A stretch of 28,981 nt of DNA from a bacterium (GTDB taxonomy: Bacteria > Bacillota > Bacilli > Lactobacillales > Streptococcaceae): positions 1 to 28,981 of the forward strand of contig CAJNDL010000025.1 in assembly GCA_905221505.1 (NCBI GenBank), written 5' to 3'. Below are positions 8,043-14,127 of this stretch, piece after piece; the stretch's first letter is position 1, and each line of letters opens with the position of its first letter. The translations under genes were made by a program, and so were the position numbers. The notes under the pieces were generated by a model. It searched no databases and was not told the DNA's origin. It saw only the letters and a list, made by a program, of their open reading frames with translations.

Positions 8043-8051
8043 TGATAAAAT
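8043..8051 (+). promoter_or_regulatory. Extended -10 promoter of the DUF218 gene
   Basis: TGATAAAAT, the same extended -10 as at rel, 22 bp before the start codon at 8074. Confidence 0.45.
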
Positions 8052-8073
8052 CTACTTACAAAAGGAGGAAATG

Positions 8074-9096
8074 ATGTATCTTTTTGCAGGAATTATTGTA
8101 GCCGTATTTATCTTTTCATTTTGGAAGGATAACATAAGTCTTTGGAATCCAGCCTTATTTTTATTGTCTCTCATCTCAATCTATTTATCGGTGGCCCATT
8201 TTTTTTATCAGAATGGATATGAAAAGGTTCACATATTCTTTTTGGTATTTACCTTTGTCTTCCTTCCTTTTTTGCTTTTTCTAAGTGGGCTCTTTTTAAT
8301 CTATAATGGAGTCATCTTACTGAAACGAGAAGGACGTTCCAAAGCTAATTATCTTTCTATGTTACTTGGTTTTGTTATCTTGATATTTTTTGGGATCATG
8401 TCATTTAGATTGTGGGATAGGAATGAGCTATTTTCTACAAATCACTTTCTGAATCTCCTATTTCTATTTACGACTTATTCTTATTTTCTTTTCGGTTTTG
8501 CTTTTGCAGGATTTATGCTTTATTCTATCCTGTACCTGTTTATTCCTAAAAAGAAAAGCTATGACTTTATTATTATTCATGGAGCTGGCTTGTTAGACGG
8601 AGAAAGAGTGACACCCTTACTCAAGCGTCGGATTGATAAGGCAATCGAGGCCTTCAGGGCTTCTCCTAATCCAAATGTTAAACTGATTGCAAGCGGAGGT
8701 CAAGGAGAAGATGAGAAGATTTCTGAAGCGCAGGCCATTTGTAATTATATCTTAGAAGAGACAGATGTCAGTATGGAATCCATTCTTCTTGAAGACAAGT
8801 CCAGAACGACCTATGAGAATTTATTGTTTTCAAAAGAAGTGGGAGAACAATTTGTTGAAAATCCTTGTTTCCTCTTTGTTACTAATGACTATCATGTTTT
8901 TCGTACCAGTACCTATGCTCGTAAGCTAAATATGAAGGGAGATGGGCTCGGCTGTAGGACGGCAGGCTACTACATACCATCTGCTTTTATTAGGGAGTAC
9001 GTGGCCCTCTGTGTCAAAATGAAATGGATCTTCCTTGCCTTTTATGTCCTGCTGTTAGTTATCATTTTGTTAGCCTATAAAGGGATTCTTTGGTAG
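8074..9096 (+). CDS. Membrane-anchored DUF218/YdcF-like protein
   Basis: A 340-residue protein with about five N-terminal membrane helices (residues 1-157), a cytosolic or extracytoplasmic DUF218 domain (about 163-310) and one C-terminal helix. The DUF218 core shows FIIIHGAGL, ASGGQGEDEKISEA, LEDKSRTTYENLLFS and VTNDYHVFRT, the family's conserved polar loops. The SanA/YdcF/ElyC family is linked to envelope integrity, but no reaction is established for this type. The start at 8074 is set by AGGAGG five nt upstream. The longer frame from a GTG at 7993 runs through the preceding terminator and is unlikely. Confidence 0.85.
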   Translation: MYLFAGIIVAVFIFSFWKDNISLWNPALFLLSLISIYLSVAHFFYQNGYEKVHIFFLVFTFVFLPFLLFLSGLFLIYNGVILLKREGRSKANYLSMLLGFVILIFFGIMSFRLWDRNELFSTNHFLNLLFLFTTYSYFLFGFAFAGFMLYSILYLFIPKKKSYDFIIIHGAGLLDGERVTPLLKRRIDKAIEAFRASPNPNVKLIASGGQGEDEKISEAQAICNYILEETDVSMESILLEDKSRTTYENLLFSKEVGEQFVENPCFLFVTNDYHVFRTSTYARKLNMKGDGLGCRTAGYYIPSAFIREYVALCVKMKWIFLAFYVLLLVIILLAYKGILW

Positions 9097-9110
9097 TTAG
9101 ATTTTATTAA

Positions 9111-9162
9111 AAAAGACTTAGAATGCACATGAAAGTCTGTATTCTAGGTCTTTTGTTTTATA
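9111..9162. terminator. Bidirectional terminator between convergent genes
   Basis: AAAAGACTTAGAAT (9111-9124) pairs with ATTCTAGGTCTTTT (9141-9154) through 14 positions with one G-U. T-runs lie on both sides, serving the DUF218 gene (+) and the DUF2974 gene (-). Confidence 0.85.
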
Positions 9163-9184
9163 TATATTTGATTTTTGAAAGGTA

Positions 9185-10258
9185 TTATCTATTCTTCCAT
9201 GCTTGGTAACGGGTATCAATCAATAATTGGGTAAGGCGTCCCATGGTTTCCCTTTCTTCTGGAGTGAGGGCTTGAGCTTGGACAAAGAGATGATGAATGT
9301 GTTCAATAGCCTTGAAGGAAGACAGGTCATTGATGGAGCTAATCCCAGCATCTAGAATGGTGCCAAAGAAGAGGTCGAAGTAGAGCTGGAGTTCTTCATC
9401 AGGGACTGTTGCTACCCACTCCTTGAAGGTTGTGTCTACTTGTTGACTATCACTGTTGGTCTTATCCAGTTGGACGAAGTGCTTGTTCTCAATTTGCCAA
9501 CTAAAGGTATCGTGCTGGGCGATGCCACCTAAGGCAGTGCTTTGAACGATGATTTGGTGGGCAGGAATTTCCAGCATCCTACCGATAATGGAACCTTGTG
9601 GAATGAAGACCTTAGTTCTATCCATTATCCTTTGATAACCTTCGGTCTGTGTCAATTCTTGATGGAGACCAGGCGCATCAAATGTATAAACTGCAGTGAT
9701 CTGCTCTTGCAAGCTTTGATCAATTTGGCTAGCAGCATAGATGGCTAGATTTCCTCCCTTGGAATGCCCAGCCAGAATGACCTTTTTCTTTGGATGGTGG
9801 ACAAAAAAGTTCTTCAAATAGCGGAGGGCGTGCTTTTGAGCAGGAATTTCCTTCATATAGGTCAGGTGGAAATCTTCCTTCCAGCCAATGATACTGTCAT
9901 CTGTCCCACGAAAGACAATCAGATAGGTATCGAGGGTGAGGCGGTAGGTCATAGCCGCAAATTGCTTTTGTAGTTCAGGGTCGATTTCGTTGATAAAATA
10001 GGAGAGTTTGCAATTTTTGAAGCGCTTGTGTCGAGATAGTTCATCCAATAGCTGGAGGCGATTTTTGCTGGTAAGCATGTTAGGCTCCCTTGGAACCTGA
10101 GGTGCTAGGTCTAAAAGTCGCTGAGGACTTGTTGATACCAAATTATCAAAGGGAAGGTAGGTGGTTTCTGTTAAGGCTAGAATGTCTAATTCATTTAAAG
10201 GAAGGTCGTAAAAGGAATAGTATGCGACATCTTTCAGGTAGTCAAAAATATTGGCCAT
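9185..10258 (-). CDS. DUF2974 (Mbeg1-like) alpha/beta hydrolase
   Basis: A 357-residue predicted cytoplasmic hydrolase. The nucleophile elbow is AGHSKGG with S166, preceded by the strand KKVILAGH. VFRGTDDSIIGWKEDF at 116-131 resembles the oxyanion-side region of lipase_3-like folds. A charge-rich C-terminal third follows. The Mbeg1-like family is widespread in Firmicutes and uncharacterised, so a lipase or esterase activity is plausible but unproven. AAAGGAGC precedes the ATG, and an extended -10 (TGATAAGAT, minus strand) lies about 23 bp upstream. It is convergent with the DUF218 gene and divergent from the two-component system. Confidence 0.85.
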   Translation of the reverse strand: MANIFDYLKDVAYYSFYDLPLNELDILALTETTYLPFDNLVSTSPQRLLDLAPQVPREPNMLTSKNRLQLLDELSRHKRFKNCKLSYFINEIDPELQKQFAAMTYRLTLDTYLIVFRGTDDSIIGWKEDFHLTYMKEIPAQKHALRYLKNFFVHHPKKKVILAGHSKGGNLAIYAASQIDQSLQEQITAVYTFDAPGLHQELTQTEGYQRIMDRTKVFIPQGSIIGRMLEIPAHQIIVQSTALGGIAQHDTFSWQIENKHFVQLDKTNSDSQQVDTTFKEWVATVPDEELQLYFDLFFGTILDAGISSINDLSSFKAIEHIHHLFVQAQALTPEERETMGRLTQLLIDTRYQAWKNR

Positions 10259-10385
10259 AAGAGCTCCTTTCTTTTTATTTATCTTATCAAATTTCCCTTA
10301 AATTAGCTAGTAGGATTGCATCACTTTGTTGGCTAAAAACAAGCTCTTTCAAATTCAGTTTCAGGCCTGCTAGCATGGAAAAATC

Positions 10386-10394
10386 TGTTATAAT
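10386..10394 (+). promoter_or_regulatory. Promoter of the two-component operon
   Basis: TGTTATAAT at 10386-10394: perfect extended -10, poor -35. It lies 19 bp before the response-regulator start, so the 5' untranslated region is short. Confidence 0.6.
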
Positions 10395-10413
10395 AATAGA
10401 AAAGGAGGAGCGC

Positions 10414-11091
10414 ATGCACAAGATTTTATTAGTAGAAGATGATCAGGTCATTCGTCAACAGGTCGGGAAAATGCTCTCTGAATGGGGATTTGAAGTGGTC
10501 TTGGTAGAAGACTTTATGGAAGTTTTGAGTCTTTTTGTCCAGTCGGAGCCTCATCTGGTCCTCATGGATATTGGTTTGCCCTTGTTTAATGGTTATCACT
10601 GGTGTCAGGAAATTCGCAAGATTTCCAAGGTACCGATCATGTTTCTATCTTCGAGAGACCAGGCTATGGATATTGTCATGGCAATCAATATGGGGGCGGA
10701 TGACTTTGTGACCAAGCCTTTTGACCAGCAGGTTCTTTTAGCCAAGGTTCAGGGTTTGTTGCGTCGTTCCTATGAGTTTGGGCGAGACGAGAGTTTACTG
10801 GAATATGCTGGTGTGATCCTTAATACTAAATCCATGGATTTACATTATCAAGGGCAAGTCTTGAATTTGACCAAGAACGAATTCCAGATTTTACGCGTTT
10901 TGTTTGAGCATGCAGGCAATATCGTAGCGCGTGATGACTTGATGCGGGAACTTTGGAACAGTGACTTTTTCATTGATGACAATACCCTCTCAGTTAATGT
11001 GGCTCGTTTGCGTAAAAAATTGGAAGAGCAGGGCTTGGTAGGATTTATCGAGACCAAGAAAGGGATAGGGTACGGACTGAAGCATGCTTGA
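10414..11091 (+). CDS. OmpR-family response regulator (BceR-like)
   Basis: A 225-residue DNA-binding response regulator. The receiver domain has the acidic pair E8/D9-D10, phosphoacceptor D52 (LVLMDIGLP), the switch Ser in FLSSRD and Lys in TKPFD. An OmpR/PhoB winged helix follows (LTKNEFQILRVLFEHAG and VNVARLRKKLEE). I place the start at 10414 because AAAGGAGG is correctly spaced. A longer frame from 10375 would start upstream of the -10 element. It overlaps the kinase gene by 8 bp (translational coupling). From memory this is the pneumococcal TCS01 response regulator, reported as BceRS-like and tied to antimicrobial-peptide resistance. Confidence 0.93.
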   Translation: MHKILLVEDDQVIRQQVGKMLSEWGFEVVLVEDFMEVLSLFVQSEPHLVLMDIGLPLFNGYHWCQEIRKISKVPIMFLSSRDQAMDIVMAINMGADDFVTKPFDQQVLLAKVQGLLRRSYEFGRDESLLEYAGVILNTKSMDLHYQGQVLNLTKNEFQILRVLFEHAGNIVARDDLMRELWNSDFFIDDNTLSVNVARLRKKLEEQGLVGFIETKKGIGYGLKHA

Positions 11092-12058
11092 TTGGAAACA
11101 ATTTTTTCTAGCCTATCTGCGCTCACGTAGTCGTCTGTTTGTCTATCTGCTTGCTTTAGCATTTCTGGTTTTGCTCTTTCAGTTTTTATTTGCCAGTTTA
11201 GGAATTTACTTTCTCTACTTTTTCCTCTTGTGTTGCTTTGTAACCATCTTATTTTTCACTTGGGACATATTAGTAGAAATGCAAGTCTACCGCCAGGAAA
11301 TTCTCTATGGGGAGAGGGAAGCCAAATCTCCATTGGAAAGAGCTTTAGCAGAAAAATTAGAAGCGCGTGAGATGGAACTCTACCAGCAGAGGTCAGACTC
11401 AGAAAGAAAACTGACGGATTTGCTGGATTACTATACCTTGTGGGTTCATCAGATTAAGACCCCTATTGCAGCTAGTCAACTCTTAGTTGCAGAAGTATCA
11501 GATCGCCAACTGAAGCAGCAACTAGAACAGGAAATTTTCAAAATTGACTCCTATACCAGTCTAGTCTTGCAGTACCTGCGTTTAGAAAGTTTTCATGATG
11601 ATTTGGTCTTAAAGCAGGTTTACATCGAAGACTTGGTTAAGGAAATACTTCGTAAATATGCCCTTTTCTTTATTCAAAAAGGTTTGAGCGTCAATCTACA
11701 TGACCTTGATAAAGCAATTGTGACGGATAGAAAGTGGCTGCTAGTAGTCATTGAGCAAATTATCTCAAACAGTCTCAAGTACACCAAGGAAGGTGGTCTA
11801 GAGATTTATATGGACGGGCAAGAGCTCTGTATCAAGGATACGGGAATCGGGATAAAAAACAGTGATGTGATTCGAGTCTTTGAACGTGGCTTTTCAGGCT
11901 ACAATGGTCGCCTAACCCAGCAGTCCTCTGGCCTTGGCCTTTACCTATCTAAGAAAATTTCTGAAGAACTGGGTCATCAGATTCGTATCGAGTCTGAGGT
12001 CGGAAAAGGAACGACAGTGCGGATTCAGTTTGCTGAAGTGAAGTTAGTCTTTGAGTGA
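11084..12058 (+). CDS. Intramembrane-sensing histidine kinase (BceS-like)
   Basis: A 324-residue sensor kinase. Two membrane helices (about 18-38 and 41-60) are separated by only a few residues, so there is no extracellular sensor domain, the hallmark of BceS-type intramembrane-sensing kinases. The phosphoacceptor is H122 in WVHQIKTPIAA, followed by the N box (SNSLKYTKEGG), G1 (DTGIGI) and G2 (SSGLGLYLSK). Such kinases usually signal through a BceAB-type ABC transporter, but none is encoded here, so the partner must lie elsewhere. The gene overlaps the regulator by 8 bp and ends at the terminator 12068-12094. Confidence 0.93.
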   Translation: MLDWKQFFLAYLRSRSRLFVYLLALAFLVLLFQFLFASLGIYFLYFFLLCCFVTILFFTWDILVEMQVYRQEILYGEREAKSPLERALAEKLEAREMELYQQRSDSERKLTDLLDYYTLWVHQIKTPIAASQLLVAEVSDRQLKQQLEQEIFKIDSYTSLVLQYLRLESFHDDLVLKQVYIEDLVKEILRKYALFFIQKGLSVNLHDLDKAIVTDRKWLLVVIEQIISNSLKYTKEGGLEIYMDGQELCIKDTGIGIKNSDVIRVFERGFSGYNGRLTQQSSGLGLYLSKKISEELGHQIRIESEVGKGTTVRIQFAEVKLVFE

Positions 12059-12067
12059 GAATAGACA

Positions 12068-12094
12068 ATGAGGTTGAGTTAAAACTCATTTTTT
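12068..12094 (+). terminator. Terminator of the two-component operon
   Basis: AATGAG (12068-12073) pairs with CTCATT (12085-12090), followed by TTTT. An alternative inner pairing TGAGTT/AACTCA also exists. It starts 10 bp after the kinase stop. Confidence 0.65.
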
Positions 12095-12601
12095 GCAGGA
12101 ATTGAGTTTTTACCTAATCTCTTTTTACTATATTTCAGGATATTTGAAGACTGTTTTTTACAAAACGAATAATAGAATTTTTAATACGGATATAGTATAA
12201 ATACTGCTTCGAAGTGAAGTTTGTATGCTTTATACTTTTATTGAGTATAAAATCTATAAACTAAGGTGGAATTACAAAAATTAATTTGAGATGAAGTGAA
12301 TTGTAGTCTTGGGAAATATCTCCTATTCGATTTCAGAATGAATCGCTGATATAGGATTAAAAGAACTGCGGTTTTCTTTTTGTTTTGAATGAGATAACTG
12401 CATATATATTTGTGCAACTGATATAGAACTGCTTCCAAGAATTTGTATGTATTGTAGGTATTTCACACAATAACCTTAGTTGCTACGAATCCAATTTTAA
12501 CGGAATTGATAGATACCATTTGTCAGAAATTCAATGTATTCTATGTCGATATTGTGGAGAAAGGGATGATAAAGTTAACTCTTATATATAAAGTACTCAT
12601 A
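12095..12601. other. AT-rich stretch with decayed coding traces
   Basis: About 500 bp without an intact gene. AGTATAAA (12194-12201) recurs in inverted form as TTTATACT (12230-12237) and again directly as GAGTATAAAA around 12244. From 12458 to 12607 an open frame lacking a start codon resembles a fragment of a radical-SAM protein (separate entry). The composition is as AT-rich as the rgg island, suggesting it belongs to the island rather than to the two-component operon. Confidence 0.5.
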
Positions 12602-12607
12602 AACTAA
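12458..12607 (+). pseudogene. Possible radical-SAM gene fragment
   Basis: A 49-codon open frame following TAG at 12455-12457, with no start codon. Its translation includes ITLVATNPILTELIDTICQ followed by KFNVFYVDIVEKG. This resembles the strand-helix-strand of radical-SAM barrels of the 'VTNGTLLTEELIDxLxKxFNVxxxxSIDG' kind. Just upstream, in another frame, is RICMYCRYF, which might be a worn CxxC-type cluster motif. Together with the SPASM remnant at 13792-14112 it could mark a maturase gene broken by rearrangement, with rgg lying between. The similarity is by eye and weak. Confidence 0.3.
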
Positions 12608-12646
12608 AAAAGTAACTGTCCAAGATTTTAAGTTACTTTTTTAGTT
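12602..12646 (-). terminator. Terminator of the pheromone-like mini-gene
   Basis: AACTAAAAAAGTAACT (12602-12617) and AGTTACTTTTTTAGTT (12631-12646) are perfect 16-bp reverse complements with a 13-nt loop. On the minus strand it lies 34 bp after the stop of the mini-gene at 12680-12730 and ends in TTTTTTAGTTTATG. It could also work in the plus direction. Confidence 0.75.
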
Positions 12647-12679
12647 GGATACAGCAAAGCGGTAAATATAAGGTAATAA

Positions 12680-12730
12680 TTATAATGATTTCCAGTCAAA
12701 CCACCATGAATTTTTTACTGGAATATTCAT
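12680..12730 (-). CDS. Tryptophan-rich short peptide, putative Rgg pheromone
   Basis: A 16-codon gene encoding MNIPVKNSWWFDWKSL, divergent from rgg. Support: an AAGGAGA ribosome-binding site 6 nt before the ATG, -10 elements upstream on the same strand (12765-12770 and 12788-12796), and an intrinsic terminator 34 bp downstream. The C-terminal WWFDWKSL recalls the Trp-containing pheromones of streptococcal Rgg-type regulators (XIP from ComS, RtgS) more than the aliphatic SHP peptides. Divergent placement beside the regulator is the usual arrangement for Rgg-SHP pairs. If functional it would be exported and processed to a C-terminal peptide, re-imported by an oligopeptide permease and bound by the Rgg protein at 12849-13724. 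The function is inferred; the gene-like signals are seen directly. Confidence 0.65.
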   Translation of the reverse strand: MNIPVKNSWWFDWKSL

Positions 12731-12764
12731 GTAAAATCTCCTTGAACAAACATCGTTTAACTTA

Positions 12765-12796
12765 ATTATATGGTATAATTTAATTACATTTTATCA
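12765..12796. promoter_or_regulatory. Overlapping divergent promoters (rgg / mini-gene)
   Basis: Plus strand: TGGTATAAT (12771-12779), an extended -10 for rgg 70 bp downstream. Minus strand: TATAAT (12770-12765) and, slightly upstream, the extended -10 TGATAAAAT (12796-12788), for the mini-gene at 12730. ATTATA-TGG-TATAAT forms a near-palindrome, so polymerase binding in one direction should compete with the other. Confidence 0.6.
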
Positions 12797-12818
12797 CATA
12801 GGAAAGTTTATTTTGAAG

Positions 12819-12833
12819 TTGTCCCATATTTGC
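12819..12833 (-). promoter_or_regulatory. Candidate Rgg box, pheromone promoter
   Basis: The minus strand reads GCAAATATGGGACAA. It matches GCAGATGTGGGACGA at 13726-13740 in 12 of 15 positions, all differences being A/G. From its end to the TG of TGATAAAAT there are 22 bp, against 21 bp at the other promoter. That centres it about where an activator contacts RNA polymerase. The GGGAC core recalls half of a ComR box. Confidence 0.5.
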
Positions 12834-12848
12834 TAATGGAGGTGTACT

Positions 12849-13724
12849 ATGTTAAAGAAATTCGGAGAGACATATAAGGTATTTAGGGAATCAAGGAAAA
12901 TTTCTCTTAGAGATATAGCAAACAAAGGGATATCACGTTCACAGTTATCTAGATTTGAAAAAGGCGAGACAGATCTGACTATTACAAAATTTCTGATAGC
13001 ACTTGAACAAATAAATGTCCCTATTGAAGAATTCATGTATGCAACTAATGATTTTAAAAGAGATCGTTTCTACCAAACAATAGATGAAGTTAAACAATGT
13101 TTCCTTAATCGAAATGTGGCAAAATTACATAAATTATTGATTAAACGCATGGAAAATAATAATTCATCTCTTTTTTCTGAGATGGAAATAATTTTTTTAA
13201 AAATCAAACTTCAAGAATTATCAAAAGAAGACTGTTTCAATGACACGGATATAAAAAGAATAACTGATTATTTGTTCGGTGTGGATTATTGGGGTGTGTT
13301 TGAAATTTTGTTATTTGGAAATATCATGTATATTTTTAATCATGCTACTTTTCTACTATTATCAAAAGAGATGTTGCATAGAACAGAGTTTTATCACGAT
13401 ATACCAAGCTATAGAAGAGTGATTGCTAGTATGGTTCTAAATGCACTTATTATTTGTATTGAAAGAGATCATCTTGTGGATGCAAAATACTTTGAGAAAA
13501 AAATTTCTCAGTTTTATTTTGATGAATCTGAGATTTATGAACGGTTAATTTTTAAATATGCATGTGCTTTTTACGAATTTAAGAAAAATCAGACAACACA
13601 GTCAATATTAAAAATGAGAAAAATAATTGGTTTTATGCGTGTAGCAGAATGTGAAAAACTTGCTAACCGATACGATGAGCATTTAAGAAAAATATTAGAG
13701 TCATATTTAAATAATGGTATATAG
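12849..13724 (+). CDS. Rgg/GadR/MutR-family transcriptional regulator
   Basis: A 291-residue cytoplasmic regulator of the usual Rgg length (280-300). The N-terminal XRE helix-turn-helix spans about 1-60 (KISLRDIANKGISRSQLSRFEKGETDLTI as three adjoining helices), followed by an all-helical repeat domain (about 75-285) that in this family binds a small hydrophobic peptide. GGAGGT precedes the ATG. It is AT-rich compared with the backbone genes. It is divergent from the mini-gene at 12680-12730 and followed within 40 bp by a promoter carrying the same upstream box, so it probably activates both. No ComR-specific feature stands out, so I call it Rgg without a subgroup. Confidence 0.92.
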   Translation: MLKKFGETYKVFRESRKISLRDIANKGISRSQLSRFEKGETDLTITKFLIALEQINVPIEEFMYATNDFKRDRFYQTIDEVKQCFLNRNVAKLHKLLIKRMENNNSSLFSEMEIIFLKIKLQELSKEDCFNDTDIKRITDYLFGVDYWGVFEILLFGNIMYIFNHATFLLLSKEMLHRTEFYHDIPSYRRVIASMVLNALIICIERDHLVDAKYFEKKISQFYFDESEIYERLIFKYACAFYEFKKNQTTQSILKMRKIIGFMRVAECEKLANRYDEHLRKILESYLNNGI

Positions 13725-13725
13725 T

Positions 13726-13770
13726 GCAGATGTGGGACGAAAAATAATTGAATTTATAAAGTGATATACT
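13726..13770 (+). promoter_or_regulatory. Candidate Rgg box plus target promoter
   Basis: GCAGATGTGGGACGA (13726-13740) is followed after 21 bp by the extended -10 TGATATACT (13762-13770), with no good -35 between, as expected for an activator-dependent promoter. The box starts 2 bp after the rgg stop. Transcription would run into the radical-SAM remnant and the exporter. Confidence 0.5.
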
Positions 13771-13791
13771 GTCTTTACAAAAAGATATTGA

Positions 13792-14112
13792 ATTAATGGT
13801 GTTAATTTTATTGATAAATCAGGAAGTTTTCTAACTTGTAGTTCAGTACAGTTATCTCTTTTTACAACATATCTAGGTGCAGTTCAGCCTTGTTCTCTTT
13901 ATAATGGAAGTATTGGAAATATTCATTTTACATCTATCAAAGAAACATGGGATAGACCTATATTTTACAAAATAGCAAATTATATTTTGAATGATAGTAA
14001 AAACTGCAGTACTTGTGTGATTTACAATTATTGCACTCAATGTCCGAGTATCGCACTATCTGAAATAGGGAATAGTAGAGATTGTTCTGCGATATGTAAA
14101 AAAACGCATTAG
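13792..14112 (+). pseudogene. SPASM-domain remnant of a radical-SAM maturase
   Basis: An open frame of 106 codons without a start codon or ribosome-binding site, ending in TAG 15 bp before the exporter. It encodes a C-terminal SPASM domain: QPCSLYNGSIGNI, then SIKETWDRPIF, then a cluster of cysteines in CSTCVIYNYCTQCP and RDCSAICKKTH. Such domains bind auxiliary [4Fe-4S] clusters in enzymes that cross-link ribosomal peptides (RaS-RiPPs). The radical-SAM barrel with its CxxxCxxC motif is missing, so it cannot be active. Just upstream, another frame reads SLQKDIEL, suggesting the remnant continues leftward across a frameshift to about 13768. The position between an Rgg-type promoter and an ABC exporter fits a decayed streptide-like operon. 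Confidence 0.8.
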
Positions 14113-14127
14113 CAAGGAGTATCGTAT

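Noticed and set aside
7993..8073. GTG-initiated N-terminal extension of the DUF218 protein
   Set aside because: The extension runs through a terminator and the promoter; AGGAGG correctly positions the start at 8074.
12194..12250. Possible BOX/RUP-type small repeat (TATACT...AGTATA motifs)
   Set aside because: Only short matches to TATACTC/GAGTATA; the conserved interior of a BOX or RUP element is not present.
12238..12438. 66-codon minus-strand frame in the gap after the kinase
   Set aside because: No ribosome-binding site, no promoter placement and no protein-like features beyond AT-rich composition.
12566..12607. Short peptide MIKLTLIYKVLIN with a GGAG-like site upstream, considered as an SHP pheromone
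   Set aside because: It is the tail of a longer start-less frame that looks like decayed coding sequence, lacks a promoter, and a better pheromone candidate exists at 12680-12730.
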